Assembly: GCA_037146835.1 (NCBI GenBank)
Contig: JBAWWI010000065.1
Span: 1-11,287, forward strand
Length of the DNA: 11,287 bases
Direction: 5' to 3'
From: IMCC26256 sp037146835
GTDB lineage: Bacteria > Actinomycetota > Acidimicrobiia > IMCC26256
Positions 1 to 6,375 of this stretch are shown here, piece by piece; the stretch's first letter is position 1; the number at the start of each line of letters is the position of its first letter. The notes beneath the pieces are model-generated. The model was not told where the DNA came from. It was given only the letters and a program-made list of their open reading frames with translations, and searched no databases. A program made the position numbers and the translations under genes.

Positions 1-401
1 TCGAATGTATCTCTACCGACGCGCCCGGACTGTACGCCTAGAGAGCCGAGGGCAACCTGACAGAATCCATGGATAGTTGTGATTGTTGCGGAGTCGAAGT
101 TTGCAATAGCCGCTTCAAGGCGCTCGAGAGCGACCTCCCGCCCAACCTCAGGTTCGATATTGCCCGATGCGATCTCGTCGCGCCATGAGACGATTGCATC
201 GCGTGTGCGATTTCTGAGCTCAGCAGCAGCGGCACGCGTATAGGTGACAATTAGGAATCGATCGATCTTCACATCGTGCTCAATAATCTGGCGCGCCACG
301 ATATGGGTAAGCGTGTAGGTCTTGCCGGTTCCAGCACTGGCCTCGAGCGCAGCTAGGCCTGCTGGTAGAGCGTCATGTTTTACATCGAAGGTTGAGCTCA
401 T
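1..401 (-). CDS. recB: RecBCD helicase-nuclease beta subunit RecB, N-terminal part (cut by window edge)
   Basis: RecB is the 3'-5' helicase and nuclease subunit of RecBCD (exonuclease V), which processes double-strand breaks before RecA loading. Only the first 133 codons are in the window; the gene runs off the left edge. Visible superfamily 1 helicase motifs are Walker A ASAGTGKT at residues 21-28, with Lys27 and Thr28 as the nucleotide-binding pair, the Ia-like stretch VTYTRAAAAELRNR at 52-65, and TITTIHGFC at 107-114, typical of RecB/UvrD-like proteins. The ATG lies 2 bases after the recC stop, and GGAGG sits 7 bases upstream inside the recC 3' end, so translation is probably coupled to recC. 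The helicase 2A/2B and nuclease domains and recD cannot be assessed. AddA shares these motifs, but the adjacent recC makes RecB the better name. Confidence 0.93.
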   Translation of the reverse strand, partial: MSSTFDVKHDALPAGLAALEASAGTGKTYTLTHIVARQIIEHDVKIDRFLIVTYTRAAAAELRNRTRDAIVSWRDEIASGNIEPEVGREVALERLEAAIANFDSATITTIHGFCQVALGSLGVQSGRVGRDTF

Positions 402-403
402 TG

Positions 404-3400
404 CTATGCCTCCACTTGCGGCTTGAACTCTGTGATGCGCGCAGTGCTCGTGAACGCAGATCGGAGGTTGAGAACATAGGCGAGCGCTGCGCTAATAGTT
501 GGGCCTGCTTGGGCTCCATCTAGAGCGGTCGCCGCTCCATTGATTAAGGCTGCTTCGTCACTTGTGAGGAGCGTCTCACCGAGGGTATCTAGGGTTGAGC
601 CACTAAAGAACCACTGTGTTGATGCGCGGTTTAGATCATTCTTCAGCTCTGTCTCGAACTCGGTTCCTAGCGTTTTCCTGTCGGCCTTCCCCAATCCTCT
701 GGGGCCGATCTTGCCGAGTGCCTCTGTGGTACTCGATCGAGGGAAGAGTGCTATCGGCATCATGCGGGCTGCAGAACGCAGAGCTAGAGCGTGCCTGATT
801 ACGTCGCTCTCTGTTCCAGGGACGAGCTTGATCTCTCTGCAGTGAGGGTAAAAGTTTTTGACTTTGTTCTTTGTCTGCAAGACCTTTCCTGCGACCAACG
901 CGGACCAATGCCTCGAAGGATCATGAAGGTTGAGAAGTGCGAGAGTGATCCACGGCTCGATGAGGTGGCGCGCCTGCAATTTTGAGCTGAAGATTCGCAG
1001 CACTGAGTCTCCGATTACATCTATCTCAGCCTGAATTAGCGATCCGCCAACCTCGAGCGAGACCTCAATGCGCTCAGTTGGAGTCAAAATCCCGCCCGCC
1101 ACGTTGATGAGTCCCAGAACATCGGCGATCAACGCGTCAATAGCGGCGTCACCGAGAAGCCCAGGGGGGAGGCTCTCTCGTCTCTGAACTCCAATGCGCC
1201 AATCGAGGATCTCTCCTCCGGCCTCTATGTGGGCGATGAGATCGCTTGCGAGTATCGACTCCTGCAGGTTGCTTATCTCAAGGTCGACCTCCTCGTCTCG
1301 ACTCCCCACCTCGATGGGTAGAGCTGCATCTAGGCCATCGCGTAGGTATAGGTCGTGAGGCGAGCGGTATGGCGCCGTTAGGTCTCGAATGGTCAGCAGT
1401 TCTTTCTCTGCGCGCATGACTGCGCTATTAGGTGTGGTTTCGAGTTGAGCTCGGGTTGCCTCGAACCACTGATTTCCGCTGGGGTCATATGTGGAGTCAT
1501 CTGCGAGGCGGCGTCGGTGCATAATTTTTGCACCGACTGATGGATCAACCTCTGGGCCACCATCAACGAGAAGAGATGGGATTGCCTCGCCTAACTCAAC
1601 AATTACAACCGGAATGCCTAGGTCGCGACTTGTCACTATGTCCCAGCCACTTGTTGTGATGATGAGTTCCCCGGGGCTAATCGTGACTTGCGTTGCTCCG
1701 GCCTCTTTTGACTCTGCAGTAACGCGATGGGTTGCGAGTATCGCATCAAGTATCGCTAGCCGTGTCTCCTCGGAGCGCTCTGCCTCCCAGTCGCGATGTG
1801 CGCGGGTTGCAATGAGGATGTCGTCACCAGATGCAGCAGATGAGCGAGTGGTGTCATCATCAAGCCCGACAATGGCTGTGACCGCATGAGGGACTGCGCG
1901 TCTGGCACGCAATCCGCCGATCGTTATTGCATCAAAGCGATTGCGTGCTGATCCAGATTGTTCATCGAGGTTGCTTCCGACATAACCACGAAACTCAGAT
2001 ATCGCAATTGGGCGCTTGATCTGATCAGCTACGCCCTCTAACTGCGAGACCAATCTGCGGAGTGCATTAATATCTGGGCGAGTATCAGTGTTGTCGTCAA
2101 TAAAGACCTCAAGTATTGAGTTGAGACTCGATGCCCACTCGCTAAGTGATAGCGGCTTGTTGAGCCGGTCGGCGAAGTCTCTCAATTTCTCCACGAACGA
2201 AGCAAGAGCCCCAACTACCTCAAACTCCGAACCCGCTATGTCGTCAAATGGAACAATGGGTTCACTCGGTAACCCCGGCAGAGCGGCCTCGATCCCCGTT
2301 GGATTCTGGATCAGGATGCCTGCGAGCAGGCGGTCGATTGCGGGGCCCCATGTACCGACATCAAGGCTCGAGTCGTAACGCCACTTAGATGAACGATGCT
2401 CTCCATCGAGGCCCCAGCGCACATCGAGACCATCAATTACCCAGTCCGAGCATCGATCTAATGCATCCTCAGAGATTTGAAACTTGGCTGCTACCGGTGG
2501 GAGGCGTAGTACTGCGAGAACCTCTGATGCTCGACAGCGCCCAGCGCAGAGCCCGAGAATTCCGTCTACAGCACGTGCAGTATCAGAGGTCATGGCCGGG
2601 ACGCGATCGGCTAGTCGAACAGGGAGCGAACGCTTCTCTTGCTGAGTATTGCCGAGGAGCGGTGCGCCAAGTATCGGCGTAGCCAGAGATGAATTTCGAT
2701 TGAGCGACGGAACGAGAACAGTTACATCGCGCGCATTGAGACCGATGTCGCTAGCGAGCTCGTCGAGGATGGCGTCTCGCGCAGCATCAAACTCGCGAGC
2801 GGCACCGAAGCAGATATGAAGCGATGCATTCGGTAAAACGCATGCGTCAACAGGGCGAGTAGCGCTTGGAGCGAAATGATGGAGTGCGGCAATAGCCGGT
2901 GCCGCCCATCGCTCAAGTGTTGCGGGTAGTGCCCCAGGCACTAGGAGAAATGCGTGAACCTCAATCTCTTGAGCCAGCGCGTGTACTAACTCGGCCTGTG
3001 CGCCTACCGGGGGGCCAGCACCAAATAGCGCGATGCGATTGGGGAGGTCGCGCTCCTTGGTCTCTTGTGTCTCCGCGAACTTCTGTGTCGCTTTAAAGAT
3101 TTCGTACTGCCAAAGGAAGCGTGGGTCTAGCTCTGCGCCTGCTTCATCATCTAGAGCATCACCGTTCTGCCAAGCTCTAAGCATCCCCGGTCGATAAGAG
3201 CCATATCGATCGAATAGATCTGCGATATGGCGCGCAACCGCAAGTGGGCGATCTCGCAGGCGCTGGGCTAGGCCGCAGCGCTCCGCGAGCGCCTCATCCT
3301 CGAGGGCTCTAAGTATCAGCCAAGTAGTTTCATCGACACCCCAAGGCATAGCGCTACGGATACCGGCTCGGGCTCGTAATTTGCCGGTAAAAGCGAACTC

Positions 3401-3595
3401 GATATTCGCACTGATCCCATGAGTGTCTCGGATAGCGGCATCGAGATGCTCGGCCATACCAATATTTGGAACCACAACTAGTTGAGACTCGAAGGGATCC
3501 TCGGGGCGAAGCGATACCCACTCAAGAAAATCTGGCAAGAGCTCAGCAGAGGTTGAGGAGACTGTTGTAACTAGCGCCACGAGAAAACCCCACAC
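404..3595 (-). CDS. recC: RecBCD gamma subunit RecC
   Basis: RecC is the Chi-recognition and scaffold subunit of RecBCD; it has a helicase-like fold without an active ATPase. The protein has 1063 residues, close to the usual 1100 or so. Family landmarks occur in order: LVVVPNIGMAEHL near 39-51, RIALFGAG near 187 followed by VHAFLLVPG, SLHICFGAAREFDAA in the 250-275 region, a stretch with VDGILGLCAGRCRASEVL and then GLDVRWGLDGEHR near 390-402, and GGLRARRAVPHAV...GLDDD near 560-590, which matches the RecC PMRSIPF..vcLLGmnd block. No Walker A is present, as expected. The longest possible start is GTG at 3595, since an in-frame TAG lies three codons upstream. A GTG at 3580 (residue 6) would fit the usual RecC N terminus at least as well. 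Neither start has a strong ribosome site. It is followed tightly by recB, so it forms a recC-recB operon. Confidence 0.94.
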   Translation of the reverse strand: MWGFLVALVTTVSSTSAELLPDFLEWVSLRPEDPFESQLVVVPNIGMAEHLDAAIRDTHGISANIEFAFTGKLRARAGIRSAMPWGVDETTWLILRALEDEALAERCGLAQRLRDRPLAVARHIADLFDRYGSYRPGMLRAWQNGDALDDEAGAELDPRFLWQYEIFKATQKFAETQETKERDLPNRIALFGAGPPVGAQAELVHALAQEIEVHAFLLVPGALPATLERWAAPAIAALHHFAPSATRPVDACVLPNASLHICFGAAREFDAARDAILDELASDIGLNARDVTVLVPSLNRNSSLATPILGAPLLGNTQQEKRSLPVRLADRVPAMTSDTARAVDGILGLCAGRCRASEVLAVLRLPPVAAKFQISEDALDRCSDWVIDGLDVRWGLDGEHRSSKWRYDSSLDVGTWGPAIDRLLAGILIQNPTGIEAALPGLPSEPIVPFDDIAGSEFEVVGALASFVEKLRDFADRLNKPLSLSEWASSLNSILEVFIDDNTDTRPDINALRRLVSQLEGVADQIKRPIAISEFRGYVGSNLDEQSGSARNRFDAITIGGLRARRAVPHAVTAIVGLDDDTTRSSAASGDDILIATRAHRDWEAERSEETRLAILDAILATHRVTAESKEAGATQVTISPGELIITTSGWDIVTSRDLGIPVVIVELGEAIPSLLVDGGPEVDPSVGAKIMHRRRLADDSTYDPSGNQWFEATRAQLETTPNSAVMRAEKELLTIRDLTAPYRSPHDLYLRDGLDAALPIEVGSRDEEVDLEISNLQESILASDLIAHIEAGGEILDWRIGVQRRESLPPGLLGDAAIDALIADVLGLINVAGGILTPTERIEVSLEVGGSLIQAEIDVIGDSVLRIFSSKLQARHLIEPWITLALLNLHDPSRHWSALVAGKVLQTKNKVKNFYPHCREIKLVPGTESDVIRHALALRSAARMMPIALFPRSSTTEALGKIGPRGLGKADRKTLGTEFETELKNDLNRASTQWFFSGSTLDTLGETLLTSDEAALINGAATALDGAQAGPTISAALAYVLNLRSAFTSTARITEFKPQVEA
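409..413 (-). promoter_or_regulatory. Ribosome binding site of recB
   Basis: GGAGG on the minus strand ends 7 bases before the recB ATG (401) and lies inside the last codons of recC. It fixes the recB start and suggests coupled translation of the pair. Confidence 0.7.
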
Positions 3596-3604
3596 GCGGG
3601 TCTA

Positions 3605-3621
3605 GATGAGGCTCTCTCATC
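3605..3621. repeat. Small perfect hairpin just before recC
   Basis: GATGAG and CTCATC form a 6-base perfect inverted repeat around the 5-base loop GCTCT. On the minus strand it would lie in the recC leader, 10 bases before the GTG at 3595 and 25 before the GTG at 3580. It has no T-run, so it is not a terminator. It could modulate ribosome access to recC, or be chance. Confidence 0.35.
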
Positions 3622-3660
3622 CGCTATTTGCCTCGTAACCGCCGCGCTGCTCATAACCCC

Positions 3661-3666
3661 AAGATA
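3661..3666 (-). promoter_or_regulatory. Candidate -10 box for the recC-recB operon
   Basis: The minus strand reads TATCTT, a good match to the actinobacterial TANNNT consensus. It is followed by six bases (GGGGTT) and then ATG at 3654. This ATG opens a 27-codon frame out of phase with recC. If transcription begins there, recC would have a leader of about 59 bases to the GTG at 3595. No convincing -35 box was recognised. This is the only plausible -10 seen in the gap between recC and the amidohydrolase gene. Confidence 0.4.
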
Positions 3667-3699
3667 GGTCAGGGGTGGGACACGCTGCATTTGGGGATT

Positions 3700-3720
3700 G
3701 AGGCCTCGGCCGCTAGGCGG
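3700..3720 (-). terminator. Weak GC-rich hairpin after the amidohydrolase gene
   Basis: On the minus strand, 12 bases past the amidohydrolase stop, CCGC-CTA-GCGG forms a short stem-loop (3710-3720), followed by the overlapping palindrome GAGGCCTC (3700-3707). No T-run follows, so intrinsic termination here is only a guess. The stretch holds no gene. Confidence 0.25.
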
Positions 3721-3732
3721 ATCTAGGAGACG

Positions 3733-4944
3733 TTACGAGACGTTGCGGAGCAGTGCCTCATTTGGATTCTCGGGCAACGAGGTGAGCGGGGTCGCGATCT
3801 CTGAGACCGTTGGGCCGTGAACCTCGGCAAGTGGCGCAAGCGCTGCAAGGTCGAAGCCGTAGAGTGCCGCGGCGTTCTCACCCAATATTTGGCGCATGCG
3901 CTCTGGGCTCTCATCGGACCAGACCTGGCGCAGGTGCTCTCGAGTAAACGGCCCGGTTCCCTCATCGTGCGGGTAATCAGATCCCCACATGACGCGATCC
4001 ATACCGATTGACTTCATCGCAAGCGCGTCCATGAGCTGCGGTGGGCTTACTGCAACCCAGCAGTTTTGGTTGAAGTACTCGGTAGCGGAGCGGGGAAGGA
4101 TGCTCTCCGGTCCGTAGACCATCTCGCCGGTACGCCCTGTCGCGCGAATCTGAGCAAGTAGCGAGTCGTATCTCTCGAGCATTGGCTCAATCCAAGCGCA
4201 GCCCATCTCAGCCATAACAAACTTGAGTTTGGGGAATCGGTCGAAGACCCCCGAGAGAAGAAGTTGAGAGAACGGACGCTGCGAGTAGAAGGAGACCTCA
4301 GTGATGAACAGAAGCGCGCTCGCTGGGTAACGACCAAAATCGGGGAGACCGGTTCCTCCATGAGAGTTGACCGGAATTCCCAACTCTTCGCACTCGCGCC
4401 AGAACGGATCGAGCGCTGGGTCGTAAAGGGGTGGAACGTATTTGCAGTCTGGTGGTGGCGAAGCGATTAGAACTCCACCGCGGAGTCCGTGCTCGGCGAT
4501 CCATCGAACATCTTCAATCGCGTCATCAACGTTGTTTAGAAATACCTGACCGATGCCAGCGCGCTGCTCAGGAAAGCGCGAGCAGAAATCAGCGAGCCAA
4601 CGGTTGTGTGCCTGTAGCCCGGCGCGACGGTGCTCGTACTCCTCGGGCTTTGGTGGCTTCGCAAATAGAACGAACGATGGGAAGAACGGAGGAACTGTAT
4701 TCGGGTAGATGACCTCTGCAACTTGACCATCTGCATAGAGGTCACCGTTGCGGCGATCGTCATCCCAGTTGCGCACGCGCCCGCCATCTTGGAGATCGCG
4801 AAATGGGTTCTTGTACTTGTTGCGCCACGCATCAAAATCATCGAGGTACGCGGGGTCTAGGTACTCGCGATAAGTCTCATGGTTAGCGCCTGCATGGCAG
4901 TCGGCCGAGATGATCGTGTAGTGGTCTGTGATGGCTGAGGTCAT
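3733..4944 (-). CDS. Amidohydrolase family protein (amidohydrolase-2/ACMSD type, TIM-barrel metal-dependent)
   Basis: This is a metal-dependent TIM-barrel hydrolase or decarboxylase of the amidohydrolase-2 family (PF04909), which contains ACMSD and gamma-resorcylate decarboxylase. The protein has 403 residues. Visible metal and catalytic elements are the N-terminal D-x-H in ISADCHAG (Asp15, His17), His195 in VNSHGG at a strand end, MAEMGCAW near 244-251, and Asp323 in MWGSDYPHDEG near the C terminus, all in the order expected for the family. There is no signal peptide or membrane segment, so it is probably cytoplasmic. The ATG at 4944 lies 7 bases after a TAGATT -10 box and has no Shine-Dalgarno sequence, suggesting a leaderless mRNA. 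It lies 142 bases downstream of the CoA-transferase on the same strand, so it may take part in the same pathway while having its own promoter. Members may hydrolyse C-N or C-O bonds or decarboxylate acids; the substrate cannot be told from sequence. Confidence 0.88.
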   Translation of the reverse strand: MTSAITDHYTIISADCHAGANHETYREYLDPAYLDDFDAWRNKYKNPFRDLQDGGRVRNWDDDRRNGDLYADGQVAEVIYPNTVPPFFPSFVLFAKPPKPEEYEHRRAGLQAHNRWLADFCSRFPEQRAGIGQVFLNNVDDAIEDVRWIAEHGLRGGVLIASPPPDCKYVPPLYDPALDPFWRECEELGIPVNSHGGTGLPDFGRYPASALLFITEVSFYSQRPFSQLLLSGVFDRFPKLKFVMAEMGCAWIEPMLERYDSLLAQIRATGRTGEMVYGPESILPRSATEYFNQNCWVAVSPPQLMDALAMKSIGMDRVMWGSDYPHDEGTGPFTREHLRQVWSDESPERMRQILGENAAALYGFDLAALAPLAEVHGPTVSEIATPLTSLPENPNEALLRNVS

Positions 4945-4951
4945 GGACGAG

Positions 4952-4957
4952 AATCTA
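4952..4957 (-). promoter_or_regulatory. Candidate -10 box of a leaderless amidohydrolase transcript
   Basis: The minus strand reads TAGATT (TANNNT), then seven bases (CTCGTCC), then the ATG at 4944. This spacing puts the transcription start on or next to the A of ATG. No clear -35 box and no ribosome site are present. The rest of the 4945-5086 gap contains no gene and no convincing terminator for the CoA-transferase. Confidence 0.55.
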
Positions 4958-5086
4958 ACGCAGAGCGGGGACTAAACAGCGAGCCGATGGGGGTAGAGGG
5001 CCTGAGTTGCACGATTTGAGGAGTTGGTCCCAAAATGTTCGCGAGACACTAAGCGGAGCTCTAATTGTCCTTGAGCTATCGACTAA

Positions 5087-6331
5087 TTACGCGATAACCC
5101 CGTCGGCGCGCAGAGCGTCAAGAGCGGCCTTGTCGAGCCCAAGAATCTCTGAGAGGACAGAGTCTGTGTGCTGACCCAAGGAGGGTGGAGGAGTCTCCGG
5201 GCCCTCGGCAACTCCACTCATCTTGACCGGGTTGCCAGGTGTGATTACTGGTTGGGCTACTCCATCTGGGCGAGGGATCTCAACGAGCATTCCGCGTGCA
5301 GCTACGTGGGGATCGGTTACGACCTCTTCGTCGGTGAAGCACGGCCCTGCGGCGACTCCAGCACTCCCTAAAGCGGAGCAGGCCTCGGCCCGAGTGAGGG
5401 TCGATGCCCAATCCTCAATAGCGGGGCGTAGCCATTCGTCGAGGTGATCGATCCAGCCTTGGCGTGTTGCAAATTTGGGGTCATCAACGAACTCTGGGTG
5501 GCCAATAGTCTCGACGAGTTTCGCAAAGTGAGCCTCGCGCCCAACCTGGATAATGAACCATCCATCGCTTGCTCTAAAGCCATGAATGATGAGCGGTCCA
5601 AGATCTCCACCGCGAAGTCCCATTGACCAGAAGTTTGTAACAATGTCGGTCATCGCAACCATCGCGTCGTACATAGCAATGTCAACGTACTGACCCTTGC
5701 CGGTTGCATCGCGGTGGCGTAACGCAGCGAGGATTCCAATGGTTGCAAATAATGCTGCGCTTATGTCTCCGAGCGCGCCTACTGGTGCAACGTTCGGGTG
5801 CGCATCTCCGTACTGCTTCATGTCGTAGATCCCCGACATAGCCTCCACTACTGGTGCAAAGGCTGGCCAAGTTGAGTAAGGAGTCTCCTCGGTGTTGCCG
5901 AACCCTGAGACCGATACGTAAATGGCCGCGGGGTTTACTGCCGCTATGTCTTCGTAACCAAGTCCGAGTCGACCCATTGTGCCGGCCTTGGAGTTCTCGG
6001 CGATGATGTCAAAGTGCGGTGCTAGGGCGAGCACTAGGTCGCGCCCGCGTGGGTCTTTTAGATTGATAACGAGACTGCGCTTATCTAGGTTGTTGCGCAG
6101 AAAGGTCGCGCCGGTCTTGGTCCCGTCTTCATTGGTCCATGCCGGCATCGAGCCTCGACCTGAGTCGCCTAAGCCTGGCGGCTCAACCTTGACCACATCG
6201 GCCCCGAGACGGGCGAGTAACTGAGTGGCATAAGGCAGTGCCTGCATCTGTTCGAGGGCTAGCACCCTCACACCATCAAGGGGCTTGCCGTTGCCTAGGG
6301 CACCTTCGTTGCGTATATCTCCAAGTTGCAC
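5087..6331 (-). CDS. CaiB/BaiF family (class III) CoA-transferase
   Basis: Class III CoA-transferases move CoA from an acyl-CoA donor to a carboxylic acid through an aspartyl-anhydride intermediate. The protein has 414 residues, the usual size for Frc/CaiB-like enzymes and longer than typical alpha-methylacyl-CoA racemases. Family blocks are LDGVRVLALEQ at 18-28, LLARLGADVVKVEPP at 38-52, NLDKRSLVINLKDPRGR at 81-97, YVSVSGFG at 138-145, the catalytic aspartate at about 189 in ALGDISAALFATIGI, GQYVDIAMYDA at 213-223 and LGQHTDSVLSEILG at 385-398. The racemase His-Asp element (GHD.NY) is replaced by FAPVVE, which favours a transferase. It starts at GTG (6331), seven bases after a TATCCT box and without a Shine-Dalgarno sequence. 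It is divergent to the HMGS-like/thiolase operon at 44 bases. Donor and acceptor are unknown; activation of the acid metabolised by the neighbouring genes is a reasonable inference. Confidence 0.92.
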   Translation of the reverse strand: MQLGDIRNEGALGNGKPLDGVRVLALEQMQALPYATQLLARLGADVVKVEPPGLGDSGRGSMPAWTNEDGTKTGATFLRNNLDKRSLVINLKDPRGRDLVLALAPHFDIIAENSKAGTMGRLGLGYEDIAAVNPAAIYVSVSGFGNTEETPYSTWPAFAPVVEAMSGIYDMKQYGDAHPNVAPVGALGDISAALFATIGILAALRHRDATGKGQYVDIAMYDAMVAMTDIVTNFWSMGLRGGDLGPLIIHGFRASDGWFIIQVGREAHFAKLVETIGHPEFVDDPKFATRQGWIDHLDEWLRPAIEDWASTLTRAEACSALGSAGVAAGPCFTDEEVVTDPHVAARGMLVEIPRPDGVAQPVITPGNPVKMSGVAEGPETPPPSLGQHTDSVLSEILGLDKAALDALRADGVIA

Positions 6332-6338
6332 GTTGAAG

Positions 6339-6344
6339 AGGATA
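6339..6344 (-). promoter_or_regulatory. Candidate -10 box of a leaderless CoA-transferase transcript
   Basis: The minus strand reads TATCCT, then seven bases (CTTCAAC), then the GTG start at 6331. There is no purine-rich ribosome site, so the message is probably leaderless. The -35 region would fall at about 6362-6367, on top of the -10 box of the opposite gene. The -35 hexamer itself is not recognisable. Confidence 0.55.
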
Positions 6345-6363
6345 GATGGAGGGGAGAGTGCGG

Positions 6364-6369
6364 TACCGT
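6364..6369 (+). promoter_or_regulatory. Candidate -10 box of a leaderless HMGS-like/thiolase operon
   Basis: TACCGT (TANNNT) is followed by six bases (CTCACG) and the ATG at 6376. It lies inside the 8-base palindrome CGGTACCG (6361-6368). The match is weaker than that of the opposing TATCCT. It supports 6376 over the in-frame ATG at 6346, although GAAGAGG before 6346 could serve as a ribosome site. Confidence 0.42.
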
Positions 6370-6375
6370 CTCACG

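Noticed and set aside
1491..1889. Plus-strand open frame of 132 codons opposite recC
   Set aside because: It is a compositional shadow of recC: Ser/Arg-rich, no recognisable domain and no ribosome site. The same applies to the other plus-strand frames across 540-3096.
404..3595. Frameshift or decay of recC, suspected from its unusual N terminus
   Set aside because: The frame is open throughout and RecC landmark blocks follow in the right order to the end; only the exact start is uncertain.
4945..5086. Rho-independent terminator or small gene between CoA-transferase and amidohydrolase
   Set aside because: Only a 5-base stem without a T-run was found, and no start-plus-ribosome-site frame is convincing.
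5087..6331. Alpha-methylacyl-CoA racemase instead of CoA-transferase
   Set aside because: The racemase histidine element is absent and the length fits Frc/CaiB-type transferases.
6346..6375. ATG at 6346 or GTG at 6358 as start of the HMGS-like fusion gene
   Set aside because: Both add non-conserved residues before MRGIISWGAYLP. GAAGAGG before 6346 and GGAGGGG before 6358 keep these options open, but the leaderless pattern at 6376 fits better.
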